The notes beneath the pieces are model-generated. The model did not search any database, was not told the DNA's origin, and saw only the letters and a program-made list of their open reading frames with translations. From Defluviicoccus sp. (lineage in GTDB: Bacteria > Pseudomonadota > Alphaproteobacteria > Rhodospirillales > Defluviicoccaceae): a stretch of DNA of 64,000 bases. Made by a program: the position numbers and the translations under genes. Every line of letters begins with the position of its first letter. Position 1 is the first letter of the stretch. Location of the stretch: NCBI GenBank assembly GCA_029624735.1, contig JARSSM010000019.1, positions 186,001 through 250,000 of the forward strand. Reading direction: 5' to 3'. Shown here one piece after another: positions 1-8,643 of this stretch.

Positions 1-289
1 CCATGCGGTGGCGGAAACGGCGGCCCGCCTGGGTGTGCCGTTCCTAGTCATCCGAGCGATTGCCGATGCCGCCCTGCGCACCGTGCCGGCCTGGCTTGCT
101 GGCGTGATCGACGCCGAGGGACGGCCGCGGTTCAGCGTGGTTGCCGCCGGCCTCCTCGCCCACCCGTCCGACCTCGTAGCGCTAGTCGCGCTGGGCCGCG
201 CTTCCACCCGCGCGCTTGCAGCGCTACGCCGGCTCGCGCTCGACGCGGGACCGTCGTTCGGGTTTGCCCCCGACAGCCCCGGCCGCTAG
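1..289 (+). CDS. hpnG: Hopanoid-associated phosphorylase HpnG, C-terminal part (cut by window edge)
   Basis: The reading frame is open to the left edge, so only about the last 95 residues are visible. The remnant starts HAVAETAARLGVPFLVIRAI, which fits the end of the nucleoside phosphorylase fold in HpnG. In hopanoid synthesis HpnG releases adenine from adenosylhopane to give phosphoribosylhopane, a step directly after HpnH (known family role). The neighbouring hpnH supports the call. The gene converges on hpnH and their 3' ends overlap by 66 nt, whereas hpnG and hpnH are usually co-directional. The internal GTG at 8 is not a real start, because the conserved sequence continues upstream of it. 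An ordinary MTA/SAH nucleosidase is less likely in this context. Confidence 0.8.
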   Translation, partial: HAVAETAARLGVPFLVIRAIADAALRTVPAWLAGVIDAEGRPRFSVVAAGLLAHPSDLVALVALGRASTRALAALRRLALDAGPSFGFAPDSPGR

Positions 290-1378
290 GTTGCGGACCA
301 GCTTATCGAAAACGAACTCGGCCGAACGCTGATTGTCGAGCGGGATTTCGGGCGCCAGCGGCCCTTCCGTTCGCGGCCCGTGCAGGAACACCCGCAGCGC
401 CCGCCATGGCCTGGCCACGGTATCGTTGACCGCGGTCGCCTCGTAACCGCAGTGGACCATGCAGTCGGCACACTTCTCGTAGTTGCCGGTGCCGTAGCGG
501 TCCCAGTCGGTCTCCGCCATCAGGGCGGCGAAGGTCGAAGCATACCCTTCGCCGAGGAGATAGCAGGGCCGCTGCCAGCCGAAGATATTGCGGGTCGGGT
601 TGCCCCAGGGCGTGCAACGGTACTGCTGGTTGCCGCACAGGAAGTCCATGAACAGGGACGACTGGCTGAACCGCCAGCGCTTGCGCCCCTGCCGCTGGAA
701 CAGGCTGCGGAACAGTTCCTTGGTGCGGGAGCGGTTGAGAAAATGGGTCTGGTTGGGCGCCCGCTCGTAGGCGTAGCCGGGCGAGACGGTGATCCCTTCG
801 ATGTCGAGATCGTTCATGCAGAAATCGAAAAAGGCCGCGACCCGGTCCGGCTGCATGTCGTTGAAGAGCGTGCAGTTGATGTTGACGCGGAAGCCTTGCG
901 CGCGCGCAGCGCGGATCGCGGCGACGGCACGAAGGAAGGTACCGGGCTGATTGACCGCGCGATCGTGCTCCTCTTCGAGGCCATCGAGGTGAACGGAGAA
1001 GGTCAGGTACTTCGACGGCTTGAACAGCGACAGCTTCTTCTCAAGCAGAAGGGCATTGGTGCACAGGTAGACGAACTTCTTGCGCGCCGTGATGCCGGCA
1101 ACGATGGCGGCGATGTCCTTGTGCAGGAGCGGCTCGCCGCCGGGGATCGAAACCACCGGCGCACCGCACTCATCGACGGCCTCAAGGCACTCCGCGACGC
1201 TCATCCGCTTGTTCAGGATCGCGTCTTCATAGTCGATCTTGCCGCAGCCCGCGCAGGCGAGGTTGCAGCGGAACAACGGCTCCAGCATCAGCACCAGCGG
1301 GTACTTGTCGACACCGCGCAAGCGCTTGCCGACAATGTAGGCACCGACCCGCAACTGCTGGATCAGGGGGATACCCAT
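224..1378 (-). CDS. hpnH: Radical SAM adenosylhopane synthase HpnH
   Basis: This 384-residue radical SAM enzyme adds an adenosyl group to diploptene, the first step in making C35 hopanoids (known role). Near residue 38 the cluster motif CNLACAGC (CX3CX2C) would bind the SAM-cleaving 4Fe-4S cluster. It is followed by the GGEP motif in SIPGGEPLLH. Further cysteines in the C-terminal third (CADCMVHCGYE) resemble an auxiliary SPASM-like region. The start is an ATG 12 nt downstream of the ispH stop on the same strand, so ispH and hpnH probably form an operon that links isoprenoid supply to hopanoid modification. The 3' end overlaps the oppositely oriented hpnG by 66 nt. Confidence 0.95.
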   Translation of the reverse strand: MGIPLIQQLRVGAYIVGKRLRGVDKYPLVLMLEPLFRCNLACAGCGKIDYEDAILNKRMSVAECLEAVDECGAPVVSIPGGEPLLHKDIAAIVAGITARKKFVYLCTNALLLEKKLSLFKPSKYLTFSVHLDGLEEEHDRAVNQPGTFLRAVAAIRAARAQGFRVNINCTLFNDMQPDRVAAFFDFCMNDLDIEGITVSPGYAYERAPNQTHFLNRSRTKELFRSLFQRQGRKRWRFSQSSLFMDFLCGNQQYRCTPWGNPTRNIFGWQRPCYLLGEGYASTFAALMAETDWDRYGTGNYEKCADCMVHCGYEATAVNDTVARPWRALRVFLHGPRTEGPLAPEIPLDNQRSAEFVFDKLVRNLAAGAVGGKPERRSRVEREPA

Positions 1379-1390
1379 GCTGCGCGCCGC

Positions 1391-2368
1391 TTACGAGAGC
1401 GAGGACGCCGGGGCCGGAGCGGTGAGTTGGCGCGGCAGCTTGAACTGCATGCTTTCCTCGACGCCGTGGAGTTCCTCCAGCTCGACCGTGCCGAACTCGG
1501 CCAGCCGCGCCATCAGTTCCTGCACCAGCTCTTCAGGCGCCGAGGCGCCGGCGGTGATGCCGACGGTTTTGACGCCCTCAAGCCAAGCCGGATCGAGCGC
1601 GCTCGCATCATCGATCAGGTGGCTGGGGACGCCCCACTCAGCGCCGATCTCGCGCAGGCGATTGGAGTTGGAGCTGTTGCGAGCGCCGACGACGAGCAGG
1701 ATATCGACCTGGCCGGCCAGGTCGCGCACGGCCTGCTGCCGGTTCTGGGTCGCGTAACAGATGTCCTTGACGTCGGGGCCGACGATGCGCGGAAAGCGGG
1801 CACGCAGCGCATCGATGACATCGCGCGTGTCGTCGACGCTCAACGTGGTTTGGGTCACGTAGGCGACCGGCGCATCGTCCGCGATCGCAACCTTGGCGAC
1901 GTCGGCCGGGCTGGAGACGAGGTGCACGCCGCCCGGCACCCGGCCGGTGGTGCCGACGACCTCGGGGTGACCGGCATGGCCGATCAGGATTACCTCACGC
2001 CCCTTGCGGACATGATTGCGCCCTTCTTTGTGCACCTTGGTGACGAGCGGGCAGGTCGCGTCGATGACCGGCAGCCCGCGCCGCTTGGCCTCGTCCTCGA
2101 CGCCGGTGGCGACACCATGGGCGCTGAAGATGGTCACGCTGCCGGCCGGCACTTCGTCAAGCTCCTCGACGAACACCGCCCCTTTCGCTTTCAGGGTATC
2201 CACGACTCGCTTGTTATGCACGATCTCGTGACGGACGTAGACCGGCGGGCCATAGAGGTCCAGGGCGCGCTCTACGATCTCGATGGCGCGCTCGACACCG
2301 GCACAGAAGCCGCGGGGCTTGGCAAGAAGGACGCGAAAACGGGGAAGCGACGCGGGAGCAATGTCCAT
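1391..2368 (-). CDS. ispH: 4-hydroxy-3-methylbut-2-enyl diphosphate reductase (IspH/LytB)
   Basis: IspH is the last enzyme of the MEP pathway and reduces HMBPP to IPP and DMAPP using a 4Fe-4S cluster. The three cluster cysteines are visible in [24 protein letters not shown] and [11 protein letters not shown]. The conserved [17 protein letters not shown] and VTQTT segments are also present. The frame is open 38 codons further upstream, but family similarity begins just after the ATG at 2368 ([20 protein letters not shown]), so that start was chosen, giving 325 residues. It is the first gene of a probable operon with hpnH 12 nt downstream. Confidence 0.95.
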   Translation of the reverse strand: MDIAPASLPRFRVLLAKPRGFCAGVERAIEIVERALDLYGPPVYVRHEIVHNKRVVDTLKAKGAVFVEELDEVPAGSVTIFSAHGVATGVEDEAKRRGLPVIDATCPLVTKVHKEGRNHVRKGREVILIGHAGHPEVVGTTGRVPGGVHLVSSPADVAKVAIADDAPVAYVTQTTLSVDDTRDVIDALRARFPRIVGPDVKDICYATQNRQQAVRDLAGQVDILLVVGARNSSNSNRLREIGAEWGVPSHLIDDASALDPAWLEGVKTVGITAGASAPEELVQELMARLAEFGTVELEELHGVEESMQFKLPRQLTAPAPASSLS

Positions 2369-2819
2369 GTTCAGGCTTTCGTCCGCAGTTGGCGCAGCCC
2401 GCTCAAGATACGCAGCCGTGCCGGCAAGGAAAAGGTAAGAAAAACACGGAAAATAAATGGGGTCGCGAGTGTGCTCTCGCAAACCCCTCGACCATTCTGG
2501 CGTGCCTACAGTTTGGGCAGTTTGGGCAGTTTGGGCAGTTTGGGCGCCTCATCCAGCACCGCGGCGAGGGGTCATTCCCATCTTTGGCTTCGAAGCCCGA
2601 TCCGTCCTGCGCTACAATGGCTTGTCACGGACGCTCGTGGTTCGATGCTGGCGGAGGAATTCCATCCGTTGGCCGAATCGAACCAGCAGATCAATGCGTT
2701 AGTGGATGGACCGATCCGACGTTTGGGATGCAAGCGTCAGATCCGATCCACGAGCGACGGAGCCGGCCGCCGCCCTCAACCATGAGCGGTCGGGAACAAG
2801 AGAGGACGGCAGGGGACCA
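2369..2819. other. Intergenic region between divergent ispH and the ROK kinase gene
   Basis: No convincing gene is seen in these 451 bases. Open frames on both strands lack recognisable similarity and run on as extensions of ispH and the ROK gene. The region must hold both promoters, but no clear -35/-10 pair stands out. Its distinctive feature is the 9-bp tandem repeat at 2511-2546. Confidence 0.6.
2511..2546. repeat. 9-bp tandem repeat, four copies
   Basis: Four head-to-tail copies of GTTTGGGCA (the last ends in G) lie in the ispH/ROK divergent intergenic region. The 9-bp period can expand or contract by slippage, so it is a potential strain-variable locus. It is too short in period to be a CRISPR and has no spacers. 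Confidence 0.9.
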
Positions 2820-3839
2820 ATGGCGAAACCGGCAGACGGCAGAACCTGGGTCGGCTTCGATCTCGGCGGGACTAAGATGCTCTCGGTGCTGTTCGACGAC
2901 GCGATGCACCCGATCGCCCGCGAACGCAAGCGCACCCGCGGTCACGAGGGGGCTGAGTCCGGCCTCCGCCGCATCATTGAGCAGATCGAAAAACTCCTGG
3001 CGGAGGCAGGCGTCGGCAGGGAACGGCTGGCTGGCATCGGCGTCGGCTGCCCGGGCCCGCTTGATCTTGACCGTGGCGTCATCCTGGAGATGCCGAACCT
3101 TGGCTGGAAGAATGTCCGTCTCGGCAAGGTTCTCACGGATGCCTTCGGCTGCCCGGTGACGCTGATCAACGATGTCGATGCCGGCGTCTACGCGGAGTAT
3201 CGCTTCGGCGCCGGCCAGGGGGGCCGTTGCGTCGTCGGCGTGTTCGCGGGCACGGGCATCGGCGGCGGCGCCGTCTACCGTGGCGAGATCTTGCGCGGCA
3301 CCCGCGGCAGCTGTTTCGAGATCGGCCACATCCCGGTCGCACCAGGCGGGGCTTTGTGCGGCTGCGGCCGGCGCGGCTGCCTGGAGGCGACCGCCGGCCG
3401 GCTCGCGATTTCCGCCCAAGCCGCGATCGCCGCCTACCGCGGCGAGGCGCCCAACCTGATGAAACTGGCCGGCACCAATCTGGCCGAGATCCGCAGTCAG
3501 GTGCTGGCGCAGGCGATCGCCCAGGGCGACCAGGTGATCGAGCGCATCGTCCGCCAGGCGGCCGCGACCATCGGCTGGGCGATGGCGGGCGTGGTCAATC
3601 TCCTGGCACCCGATATCATCGTCCTCGGCGGCGGCCTGGTCGAGGACATGCCGGCCCTGTTCAAGGCCGAGGTCGAGCAGGCACTTAAAGCCCAGGTGAT
3701 GCCGGCGCTCAGCAGCACGTTCAGCGTCGCAACGGCCAAACTAACCGGCGATGCGACCAGCGTCGGCGCTGCCGCCTGGGCGCGGGCCGAACACCCGCCG
3801 CTTGAGGCCGTGACGCGGCGCGCCGCTAAAGGCGGGTAG
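2820..3839 (+). CDS. ROK-family sugar kinase or regulator-like protein (probable glucokinase/fructokinase class)
   Basis: ROK-family proteins phosphorylate hexoses with ATP. Near the N-terminus [10 protein letters not shown] is the phosphate-binding loop. The central region has the ROK signature [11 protein letters not shown] followed by [10 protein letters not shown], whose His and three Cys bind structural zinc. INDVDAG and FAGTGIGGG match sugar and ATP site segments. There is no N-terminal helix-turn-helix, so this is more likely a kinase than a ROK repressor; the substrate cannot be assigned. The ATG at 2820 was chosen over an upstream in-frame ATG at 2706 because homology starts there and AGGGG lies just before it. 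The last 14 nt overlap the convergent hisI gene. Confidence 0.9.
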   Translation: MAKPADGRTWVGFDLGGTKMLSVLFDDAMHPIARERKRTRGHEGAESGLRRIIEQIEKLLAEAGVGRERLAGIGVGCPGPLDLDRGVILEMPNLGWKNVRLGKVLTDAFGCPVTLINDVDAGVYAEYRFGAGQGGRCVVGVFAGTGIGGGAVYRGEILRGTRGSCFEIGHIPVAPGGALCGCGRRGCLEATAGRLAISAQAAIAAYRGEAPNLMKLAGTNLAEIRSQVLAQAIAQGDQVIERIVRQAAATIGWAMAGVVNLLAPDIIVLGGGLVEDMPALFKAEVEQALKAQVMPALSSTFSVATAKLTGDATSVGAAAWARAEHPPLEAVTRRAAKGG

Positions 3840-4338
3840 GGTTCGGCGCGTCCCCGTAGACTTCCGCGGGATCGAACGTCTTTTCCGTCTCGACGAACCT
3901 GAGCTGCCGACCGCTGGCGGACGCCGCCGCTTCGTCCCCGACCGGGACGACACGGTAAAAGCATGACCGGTAGCCGACGTGGCAGCTGGCACCGCCGGTG
4001 ACCTGCACCCGCAGCCAGAGCGCGTCCTGGTCGTCGTCGATGCGCAGCTCGACGACCTTTTGCACGAAGCCCGATGTCGCCCCCTTGTGCCACAGGCAGG
4101 CGCGGCTGCGGCTCCAGTAATGGGCCTCGCCGCTGGTGATGGTTGCCTTGAGCGCCTCGGCGTTCATGTAGCCGAGCATCAGGACCTCGCCGCTCTCGGC
4201 GTCGCTCGTAACGACCGGAATCAGCCCGTCGGCGTCGAACTTGGGCGCCAGCACGGTCCCTTCCTCGACTTCGGTGACGCTCACACGAGGGGCGAATTCT
4301 GTCGGCGCTTGCGCGGCGCCGCTCGCGGCATCGATCAT
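3826..4338 (-). CDS. hisI: Phosphoribosyl-AMP cyclohydrolase (HisI)
   Basis: HisI opens the purine ring of PR-AMP in histidine biosynthesis, using zinc and magnesium. Key segments are [18 protein letters not shown], the acidic magnesium motif DDDQDALW and the zinc-binding cysteines in [15 protein letters not shown]. The protein is about 170 residues with no HisE domain, the usual separate form in alphaproteobacteria. The start ATG at 4338 follows AAGAGGA; the 50 codons upstream lack family similarity. It stands alone here, convergent with the ROK kinase gene and divergent from rpmF. Confidence 0.95.
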   Translation of the reverse strand: MIDAASGAAQAPTEFAPRVSVTEVEEGTVLAPKFDADGLIPVVTSDAESGEVLMLGYMNAEALKATITSGEAHYWSRSRACLWHKGATSGFVQKVVELRIDDDQDALWLRVQVTGGASCHVGYRSCFYRVVPVGDEAAASASGRQLRFVETEKTFDPAEVYGDAPNPTRL

Positions 4339-4475
4339 CGCAGCAGGTTCCTCTTGCCGATGGAGGCATTTTCCCTTATCCCACGGCCGCTGGCTCGCGG
4401 CAAGCTGCTGCCGGAGCGGATGTGCTCTGCCATCGTCTGGCGCGGTCGCGGAACACGTTATGGAAAGGGCTGACG

Positions 4476-4655
4476 ATGGCAGTTCCAAAGAGAAAAACCT
4501 CGCGCATGAAGCGCGGGCAGCGGCGCTCCCACCATGCGCTCAAGGCCCCGGCCTACACCGAGGATAAGGATTCGGGCGAACTTCGCCGCCCGCACCACAT
4601 CGACCTCGTGAGCGGCATGTACCGCGGTCGCCAGATTCTCGAACCGAAGGGCTAA
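4476..4655 (+). CDS. rpmF: 50S ribosomal protein bL32
   Basis: This 59-residue basic protein begins [18 protein letters not shown], the classic bL32 N-terminus. It lacks the CxxC pairs seen in zinc-binding L32 versions. bL32 binds 23S rRNA near the peptidyl transferase region. The start ATG at 4476 follows GGAAAGGG, and residues encoded upstream in frame are not conserved. It lies alone between hisI (divergent) and hpnM (convergent). Confidence 0.98.
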   Translation: MAVPKRKTSRMKRGQRRSHHALKAPAYTEDKDSGELRRPHHIDLVSGMYRGRQILEPKG

Positions 4656-4696
4656 CAGGGTTCAGCGCCGGAAAGCTGCGCGCCGGCACCCCGCCC

Positions 4697-5311
4697 TCAG
4701 GGCGTGCCGCGCAGAAGGGCGTCCGATCGCTCGTTCAGGACCTGAGTCAGGTGTGGCGCCCCCCCCACCTGCAGGATGCTGGCGTAATCGGAGCGGCGCA
4801 CCGCCAATTCGCTGATCGCATTCTCCAGCAGCACGTCGACCACGCGGGCGTCGTCATTGTCCCGCTTGCGCATGACGTAGGTGATCGGGATCGGCTGCGC
4901 GTCGCGCGGCTGAATGGTGGTGTCGACGAGGACCGTCTCGCGCGGGCCGGGGCGCTCCCCTTGAATCGCGAACTGCTCGCCGTTGTAGCCGACGAAGCGT
5001 GAGGCGTAGGTGGCGACACTGTAACGGATGAACGCTGCCAGAAGCGAGGCGCGCTCAGCCTCGCCCGCGTTTGCCCAATGCGATCCGGCGGCAATCGCGA
5101 TCATCCGCTCGAAGTCGTAGGTCTCGCGCAGCCGCGGCTCAAGCGTGTCATAGCGGCCTTGGACACCGAGCTGTTCAGCGTTCTGCATCACCTGCAACAG
5201 GACGGCATGCAACGCTTCGATGACGGCCACAGGCCCCGTATCGCCGCGGGCGGCCGGTGCCGCCGCATGGCAGGCGATGACGAGGAGGATGAGTTGAAGG
5301 ACACGCTTCAT
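4697..5311 (-). CDS. hpnM: HpnM/MlaC-family phospholipid- or hopanoid-transport substrate-binding protein
   Basis: The 204-residue protein has a hydrophobic signal peptide (LQLILLVIACHAAAPAARG), so it should act in the periplasm. The MlaC/Ttg2D fold is suggested by YDFERMIAIAAGSHW, SRFVGYNGEQ and YVMRKRDNDDARVVDVLLEN. MlaC proteins ferry phospholipids between membranes, and the HpnM subgroup occurs with hopanoid genes and is thought to take part in hopanoid transport. No Mla permease genes are adjacent, and hpnH lies about 3.3 kb away, so the HpnM name rests on family resemblance plus neighbourhood. ATG 5311 begins a proper signal peptide; about 140 upstream open codons are low-complexity non-coding sequence. 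Confidence 0.8.
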   Translation of the reverse strand: MKRVLQLILLVIACHAAAPAARGDTGPVAVIEALHAVLLQVMQNAEQLGVQGRYDTLEPRLRETYDFERMIAIAAGSHWANAGEAERASLLAAFIRYSVATYASRFVGYNGEQFAIQGERPGPRETVLVDTTIQPRDAQPIPITYVMRKRDNDDARVVDVLLENAISELAVRRSDYASILQVGGAPHLTQVLNERSDALLRGTP

Positions 5312-5412
5312 GGCGGGGATTGAAGCCAGTGAGAATGAAACAAGCTGCAACACTATCGGGCGCGACCAACGACCGCAACCCGCATTGAGGGCTACGCGGG
5401 TGGGCTGTTCCG

Positions 5413-5451
5413 GCCTGCTGCTTGGGCCTGCTGCTTGGGCCTGCTGCTCTG
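5413..5451. repeat. 13-bp tandem repeat, three near-identical units
   Basis: Three units of GCCTGCTGCTTGG (the third ends CTCTG) run head to tail, with more degenerate copies on both sides up to about 5490. The 13-bp period is not a multiple of three, which argues against coding function. The repeat lies upstream of the rpoH promoter, in the shared intergenic region with hpnM. Confidence 0.8.
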
Positions 5452-5571
5452 GCCTGCCGCCTGGGTTTGCCGATTGCTTCTGCTGCTCGGACGCACCGCG
5501 CGGAGACACCCGCTGGCGGGGCGAATTGGGGCAAAATGGGAACACCCAATTACAAAGGCGTTTGACTCGCA

Positions 5572-5599
5572 GCTGCAGACGGCTATATTGGGTGCGGGA
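5572..5599 (+). promoter_or_regulatory. Sigma-70-type promoter for rpoH
   Basis: TTGACT (5572-5577) and TATATT (5594-5599) each match the consensus at five of six positions, with a 16-nt spacer. Transcription would begin near 5606, leaving a leader of about 250 nt before rpoH. This is one of the clearest promoter matches in the window. Confidence 0.7.
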
Positions 5600-5854
5600 A
5601 AGAAGGTGCGCGGGGCCAAAAGCGGACCGCGTCCCGCAGCCGACCGATGGCGGTGGCTGGCGTGGCAGATTGCTCATGTTAAGGAGAATCGGGCCAATGG
5701 CGATCATCCAATCCTGCGTCGTTCGCAACTTCGAACGCGTGTCGCCGCATTAGACAGGCGATTCGGTTACCTCCACAAGCGAACCTGGAGCATAGACGCG
5801 GCGAGCGAGAGAGCGCTCGCGCGGGATGGCGCCCGAATGAGGAGTAACAGCACA

Positions 5855-6751
5855 ATGCGTGCGTTGAGAGTCCCTTCCCTCGATTCCGATCGTGGACTGA
5901 CGCGGTACTTCCGGGAGATCTGGTCCTATCCGGTGCTGAGCCCGGAGGAGGAGTTCATGCTGGCCGTGCGCTTCCACGAGCACGGTGACACGGAAGCCGC
6001 CCACCGGCTGGTGACAAGCCATCTGCGCCTGGTGGCGAAGATTGCTGCCGGCTATCGCGGTTACGGCTTGCCCATGGCCGATCTGATCGCCGAGGGCAAC
6101 ATCGGCCTGATGAAGGCGGTCAAGAAGTTTGAGCCGCAGCGCGGCTTCCGCCTTGCGACCTATGCCATGTGGTGGATCCGCGCCGCGATCACCGAGTTCG
6201 TCCTGCGTTCGTGGTCGATGGTCAAGCTCGGCACCCTGGCAGCGCAGAAGAAGCTCTTTTTCAGCCTGAACCGGATCAAGCGCGAGCTCAACCTCATCTC
6301 CGACGCCGGGCTCGACCATGAGCAGGCAGAGACGGTCGCGACGACGCTCAATGTCTCGGCCCAGGACGTCATCGACATGGAGCGGCGGCTGGCTTCGCCC
6401 GACGTGTCCTTGAACGCCCCGCGCAGCCGCGACGACGACGACGGCGCCGAGTTCATGGATACCCTGGTCGATGACGCGGCGGATCCGGAAGTGCAGGCGG
6501 CCGGGCGCCAGGAAAGCACGCAGCGGCACGCGCTGCTGACGCGCGCACTCGAGGCCCTGCCCGAGCGGGAGCGGCACATTCTGGCCGAACGTCAGCTCGC
6601 CGACGAGCCGAAGACGCTGGAAGAGCTGGGCCTCCACTACGGCATCAGCCGTGAGCGGGTGCGTCAGCTGGAAGCGCGCGCGCTTGAGCGGGTGACCAAG
6701 GCGGTGCGGGCGATGGCGGCCGAAGGTGCGAGCGTCGCGGTACCGGCTTAA
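5855..6751 (+). CDS. rpoH: RNA polymerase sigma-32 factor (RpoH)
   Basis: RpoH directs RNA polymerase to heat-shock promoters. The 298-residue product has region 2 (YRGYGLPMADLIAEGNIGLM, then YAMWWIRAAITEFVLRSWS), the RpoH-specific box QKKLFFSLNRIKRE, and region 4 helix-turn-helix (LGLHYGISRERVRQLEARA). Region 1.1 is absent, as expected for RpoH. ATG 5855 is preceded by GGAG ten bases upstream; an in-frame ATG at 5837 would add six residues and cannot be excluded. The promoter at 5572-5599 gives a long leader. Alphaproteobacteria often carry more than one RpoH, and which paralogue this is cannot be said. Confidence 0.95.
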   Translation: MRALRVPSLDSDRGLTRYFREIWSYPVLSPEEEFMLAVRFHEHGDTEAAHRLVTSHLRLVAKIAAGYRGYGLPMADLIAEGNIGLMKAVKKFEPQRGFRLATYAMWWIRAAITEFVLRSWSMVKLGTLAAQKKLFFSLNRIKRELNLISDAGLDHEQAETVATTLNVSAQDVIDMERRLASPDVSLNAPRSRDDDDGAEFMDTLVDDAADPEVQAAGRQESTQRHALLTRALEALPERERHILAERQLADEPKTLEELGLHYGISRERVRQLEARALERVTKAVRAMAAEGASVAVPA

Positions 6752-6803
6752 GCCTTGAGGGCGTAAGCCTCGAGCCGGATCCTCGGCCAGGACCGCGCGC
6801 GGC

Positions 6804-7691
6804 TCAGAGGCGGTAGCGCTGCCAGAGCAGGTGTTCGTCGAGCACCGCCAGCAGGCCGGCTGCCATGTCCTCAACGGCAGCCGTGCGCGGCGGCACGGTC
6901 TCCTGGCCCAGGCCCAACCGCCCGAGGCCAAGACGGCGCTGCCACCAGCGACGGCCGTCGGCGATGACGAGCAGCCGCACCCGCGCGCCGTAACGCTCCC
7001 GCATCAGGGTTCGCAGGTCGGCGATGCCGTCGATCAGGCCAAGCGCGAGGGCGGCCCGCCCGCTCCAGAACCGGCCACTGAACAGCTCATCCTCGCCGGC
7101 CTTGAGCTTGCCCTGGCGATGGGCGCGGACATGCGCACGAAACGCTTCGTGGATGTCGGCCTGGATGCGGCGCAGGTGTGCCACTTCCTCTTCGCGCTCG
7201 GGCTGGAAGGGGTCGAGGCCTGCCTTGTGTTCACCGGAGACGTAGACCCGGCGCTCGATGCCGAACCGCTTCAAGAACTCCGGGAAGCCGAAACCGGCCG
7301 AGACGACGCCGATCGAGCCGACCAGCGAGCTTTCGTCGGCATAGATCTCATCGCCTGCCGTCAGCAGCCAATAGCCGCCCGAAGCGGCAACATCCTCGGC
7401 GAACGCGAACACCTTGATGTGATGCTCTTCTGCCAGCGCGCGGATGCGCCGCGTGATCTGTGCCGCCTGCACCGGCGCGCCGCCCGGCGAGTTGACGACG
7501 AGTGCGACCGCCGCCAGCGACGGCAGTTTGAACGCGCGTTCGAGCGTTGGCGCGATCGAATCCAGTGTCAGGCCGCGTTGCCACGGGCCTAAACGGCCGA
7601 TCACGCCCTTGAGCGGCACCACCGCGACCACCGGCGGCGGATTACGGAAGCGCTCGAACGGCAGCCAGGATAAGAGCTTGCGCGTGTTCAT
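6804..7691 (-). CDS. S49-family peptidase (SppA/SohB-like)
   Basis: S49 peptidases degrade cleaved signal peptides or membrane protein fragments. The 295-residue protein carries VALVVNSPGG, the catalytic serine in VAASGGYWLL (about Ser104), SLVGSIGVVSAGFGF, and the probable catalytic lysine in SGEHKAGLDPF (about Lys156), the Ser-Lys dyad of the family. The length matches single-domain SppA/SohB. No clear N-terminal membrane segment is visible, so it may be cytoplasmic or peripherally attached. It converges on rpoH and is followed upstream by the TrmN6-like gene on the same strand, 45 nt away, so the two may be co-transcribed. Confidence 0.85.
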   Translation of the reverse strand: MNTRKLLSWLPFERFRNPPPVVAVVPLKGVIGRLGPWQRGLTLDSIAPTLERAFKLPSLAAVALVVNSPGGAPVQAAQITRRIRALAEEHHIKVFAFAEDVAASGGYWLLTAGDEIYADESSLVGSIGVVSAGFGFPEFLKRFGIERRVYVSGEHKAGLDPFQPEREEEVAHLRRIQADIHEAFRAHVRAHRQGKLKAGEDELFSGRFWSGRAALALGLIDGIADLRTLMRERYGARVRLLVIADGRRWWQRRLGLGRLGLGQETVPPRTAAVEDMAAGLLAVLDEHLLWQRYRL

Positions 7692-7736
7692 GACGGCTCG
7701 TGTTCCTTATCCTGTTCGTGCCCGCAACAGCCGAGC

Positions 7737-8495
7737 CTACCACGCAATGGCGCCGGCATGGCGCAGCACGGCCTCCGCCTCGGCCGTGAACTGTCCATCC
7801 GGGCGGTGCAGAACAAGCCCCGGCAGCAGGCGAAAGGGCCCGCGCGCACCGCGGCGGCCGGTGATCAGGATCCGCTTTGCCGGCTTGGCCGCGCTTCCTC
7901 CCGGCCACAGCGGGTAGACCGCGAGGCTGCCGAGGCCCTGGCTCAGCGCACTCACGATCTCCGGCAGCCGGTCGGCCCGGTGCAGCCAGGTCACCGTCCC
8001 GCCGGGCCGGATCGAGCGGATGCAGAATGCGGCCCAGTCGGCAAGCTGCGCCCTGCCCTCTACGGCCGCCGCACGCCGGCCCGGATCGCGCGCCGGCTGA
8101 GCGGTATCGGCAGCAAGGTGCGGCGGATTGGCAATGACGTGATCGAACGCGGCTGGCCGCAGCGCCTCGTGCGGTTCGAGAAGGTCGGCGACGAGGAACT
8201 GAACGCGGCCCGCGACCGCGTTGGCGACGGCGTTTGCGCGCGCCTGCGTGATCAAGACCGGATCCTGATCGATGCCGGTGATGCGCACGCCATCCGCCCG
8301 CTGCGCCAGGCAGAGCGTGGCCGCGCCGACGCCGCAGCCGGCATCCAGCACGTGCTCGCCCGGTGCGGCAACGACGGCCGCGGCGAGCAACACGGGATCA
8401 ATCGCCGCGCGATAACCCATACGCGGCTGCCGAACCATGACGCGACCGCCGAGCAGCCGGTTTTCCGTCCAGTTGTCCGCGCCCTCATCCACCAC
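7737..8495 (-). CDS. SAM-dependent methyltransferase, tRNA(Val) adenine-N6 methyltransferase (TrmN6)-like
   Basis: A Rossmann methyltransferase with SAM loop VLDAGCGVGAATLCLA and the catalytic NPPH motif (in VIANPPHLA), a form of the NPPY/F/W motif used by amino-methylating enzymes. The N-terminal LLGGRVMVRQPRMGYRAAID is typical of the TrmN6/YfiC group, which methylates A37 of tRNA1(Val). The substrate is inferred from family resemblance only; a protein-glutamine or other nucleic acid target is possible. The start is a GTG at 8495 with GGGCGAGG upstream. It is divergent from the polyprenyl synthase gene. Confidence 0.75.
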   Translation of the reverse strand: MVDEGADNWTENRLLGGRVMVRQPRMGYRAAIDPVLLAAAVVAAPGEHVLDAGCGVGAATLCLAQRADGVRITGIDQDPVLITQARANAVANAVAGRVQFLVADLLEPHEALRPAAFDHVIANPPHLAADTAQPARDPGRRAAAVEGRAQLADWAAFCIRSIRPGGTVTWLHRADRLPEIVSALSQGLGSLAVYPLWPGGSAAKPAKRILITGRRGARGPFRLLPGLVLHRPDGQFTAEAEAVLRHAGAIAW

Positions 8496-8643
8496 ATCGT
8501 GCCTCGCCCGTGCCGTGGGTGCGTCGACCAGTCATTCGCGCATGCCGGCCGTCGCGCGGCCCGGCAGGCTTGACCGCGCTTGCCCGCGCTCCTTATGTTC
8601 GCCGAAAGAGGATTGTCAACCGACAGCGGGGCGAAAGGAGAGT

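Larger units (their letters stand above)
5312..5854. other. Intergenic region between divergent hpnM and rpoH
   Basis: These 543 bases hold no credible gene. They contain a degenerate tandem repeat (5413-5451), a strong promoter-like pair for rpoH (5572-5599) and a leader of about 250 nt before the rpoH start. Open frames here encode only Gln/Ala/Pro-rich low-complexity sequence produced by the repeats. Confidence 0.6.

Noticed and set aside
2511..2546. CRISPR-like array
   Set aside because: Units are 9 bp, contiguous and without spacers. The 13-bp units at 5413-5451 fail for the same reason.
380..2785. 801-codon open frame on the plus strand across hpnH and ispH
   Set aside because: It is antisense to two well-supported genes, shows low-complexity Arg/Asp/Ala-rich sequence, and arises from GC-rich codon bias.
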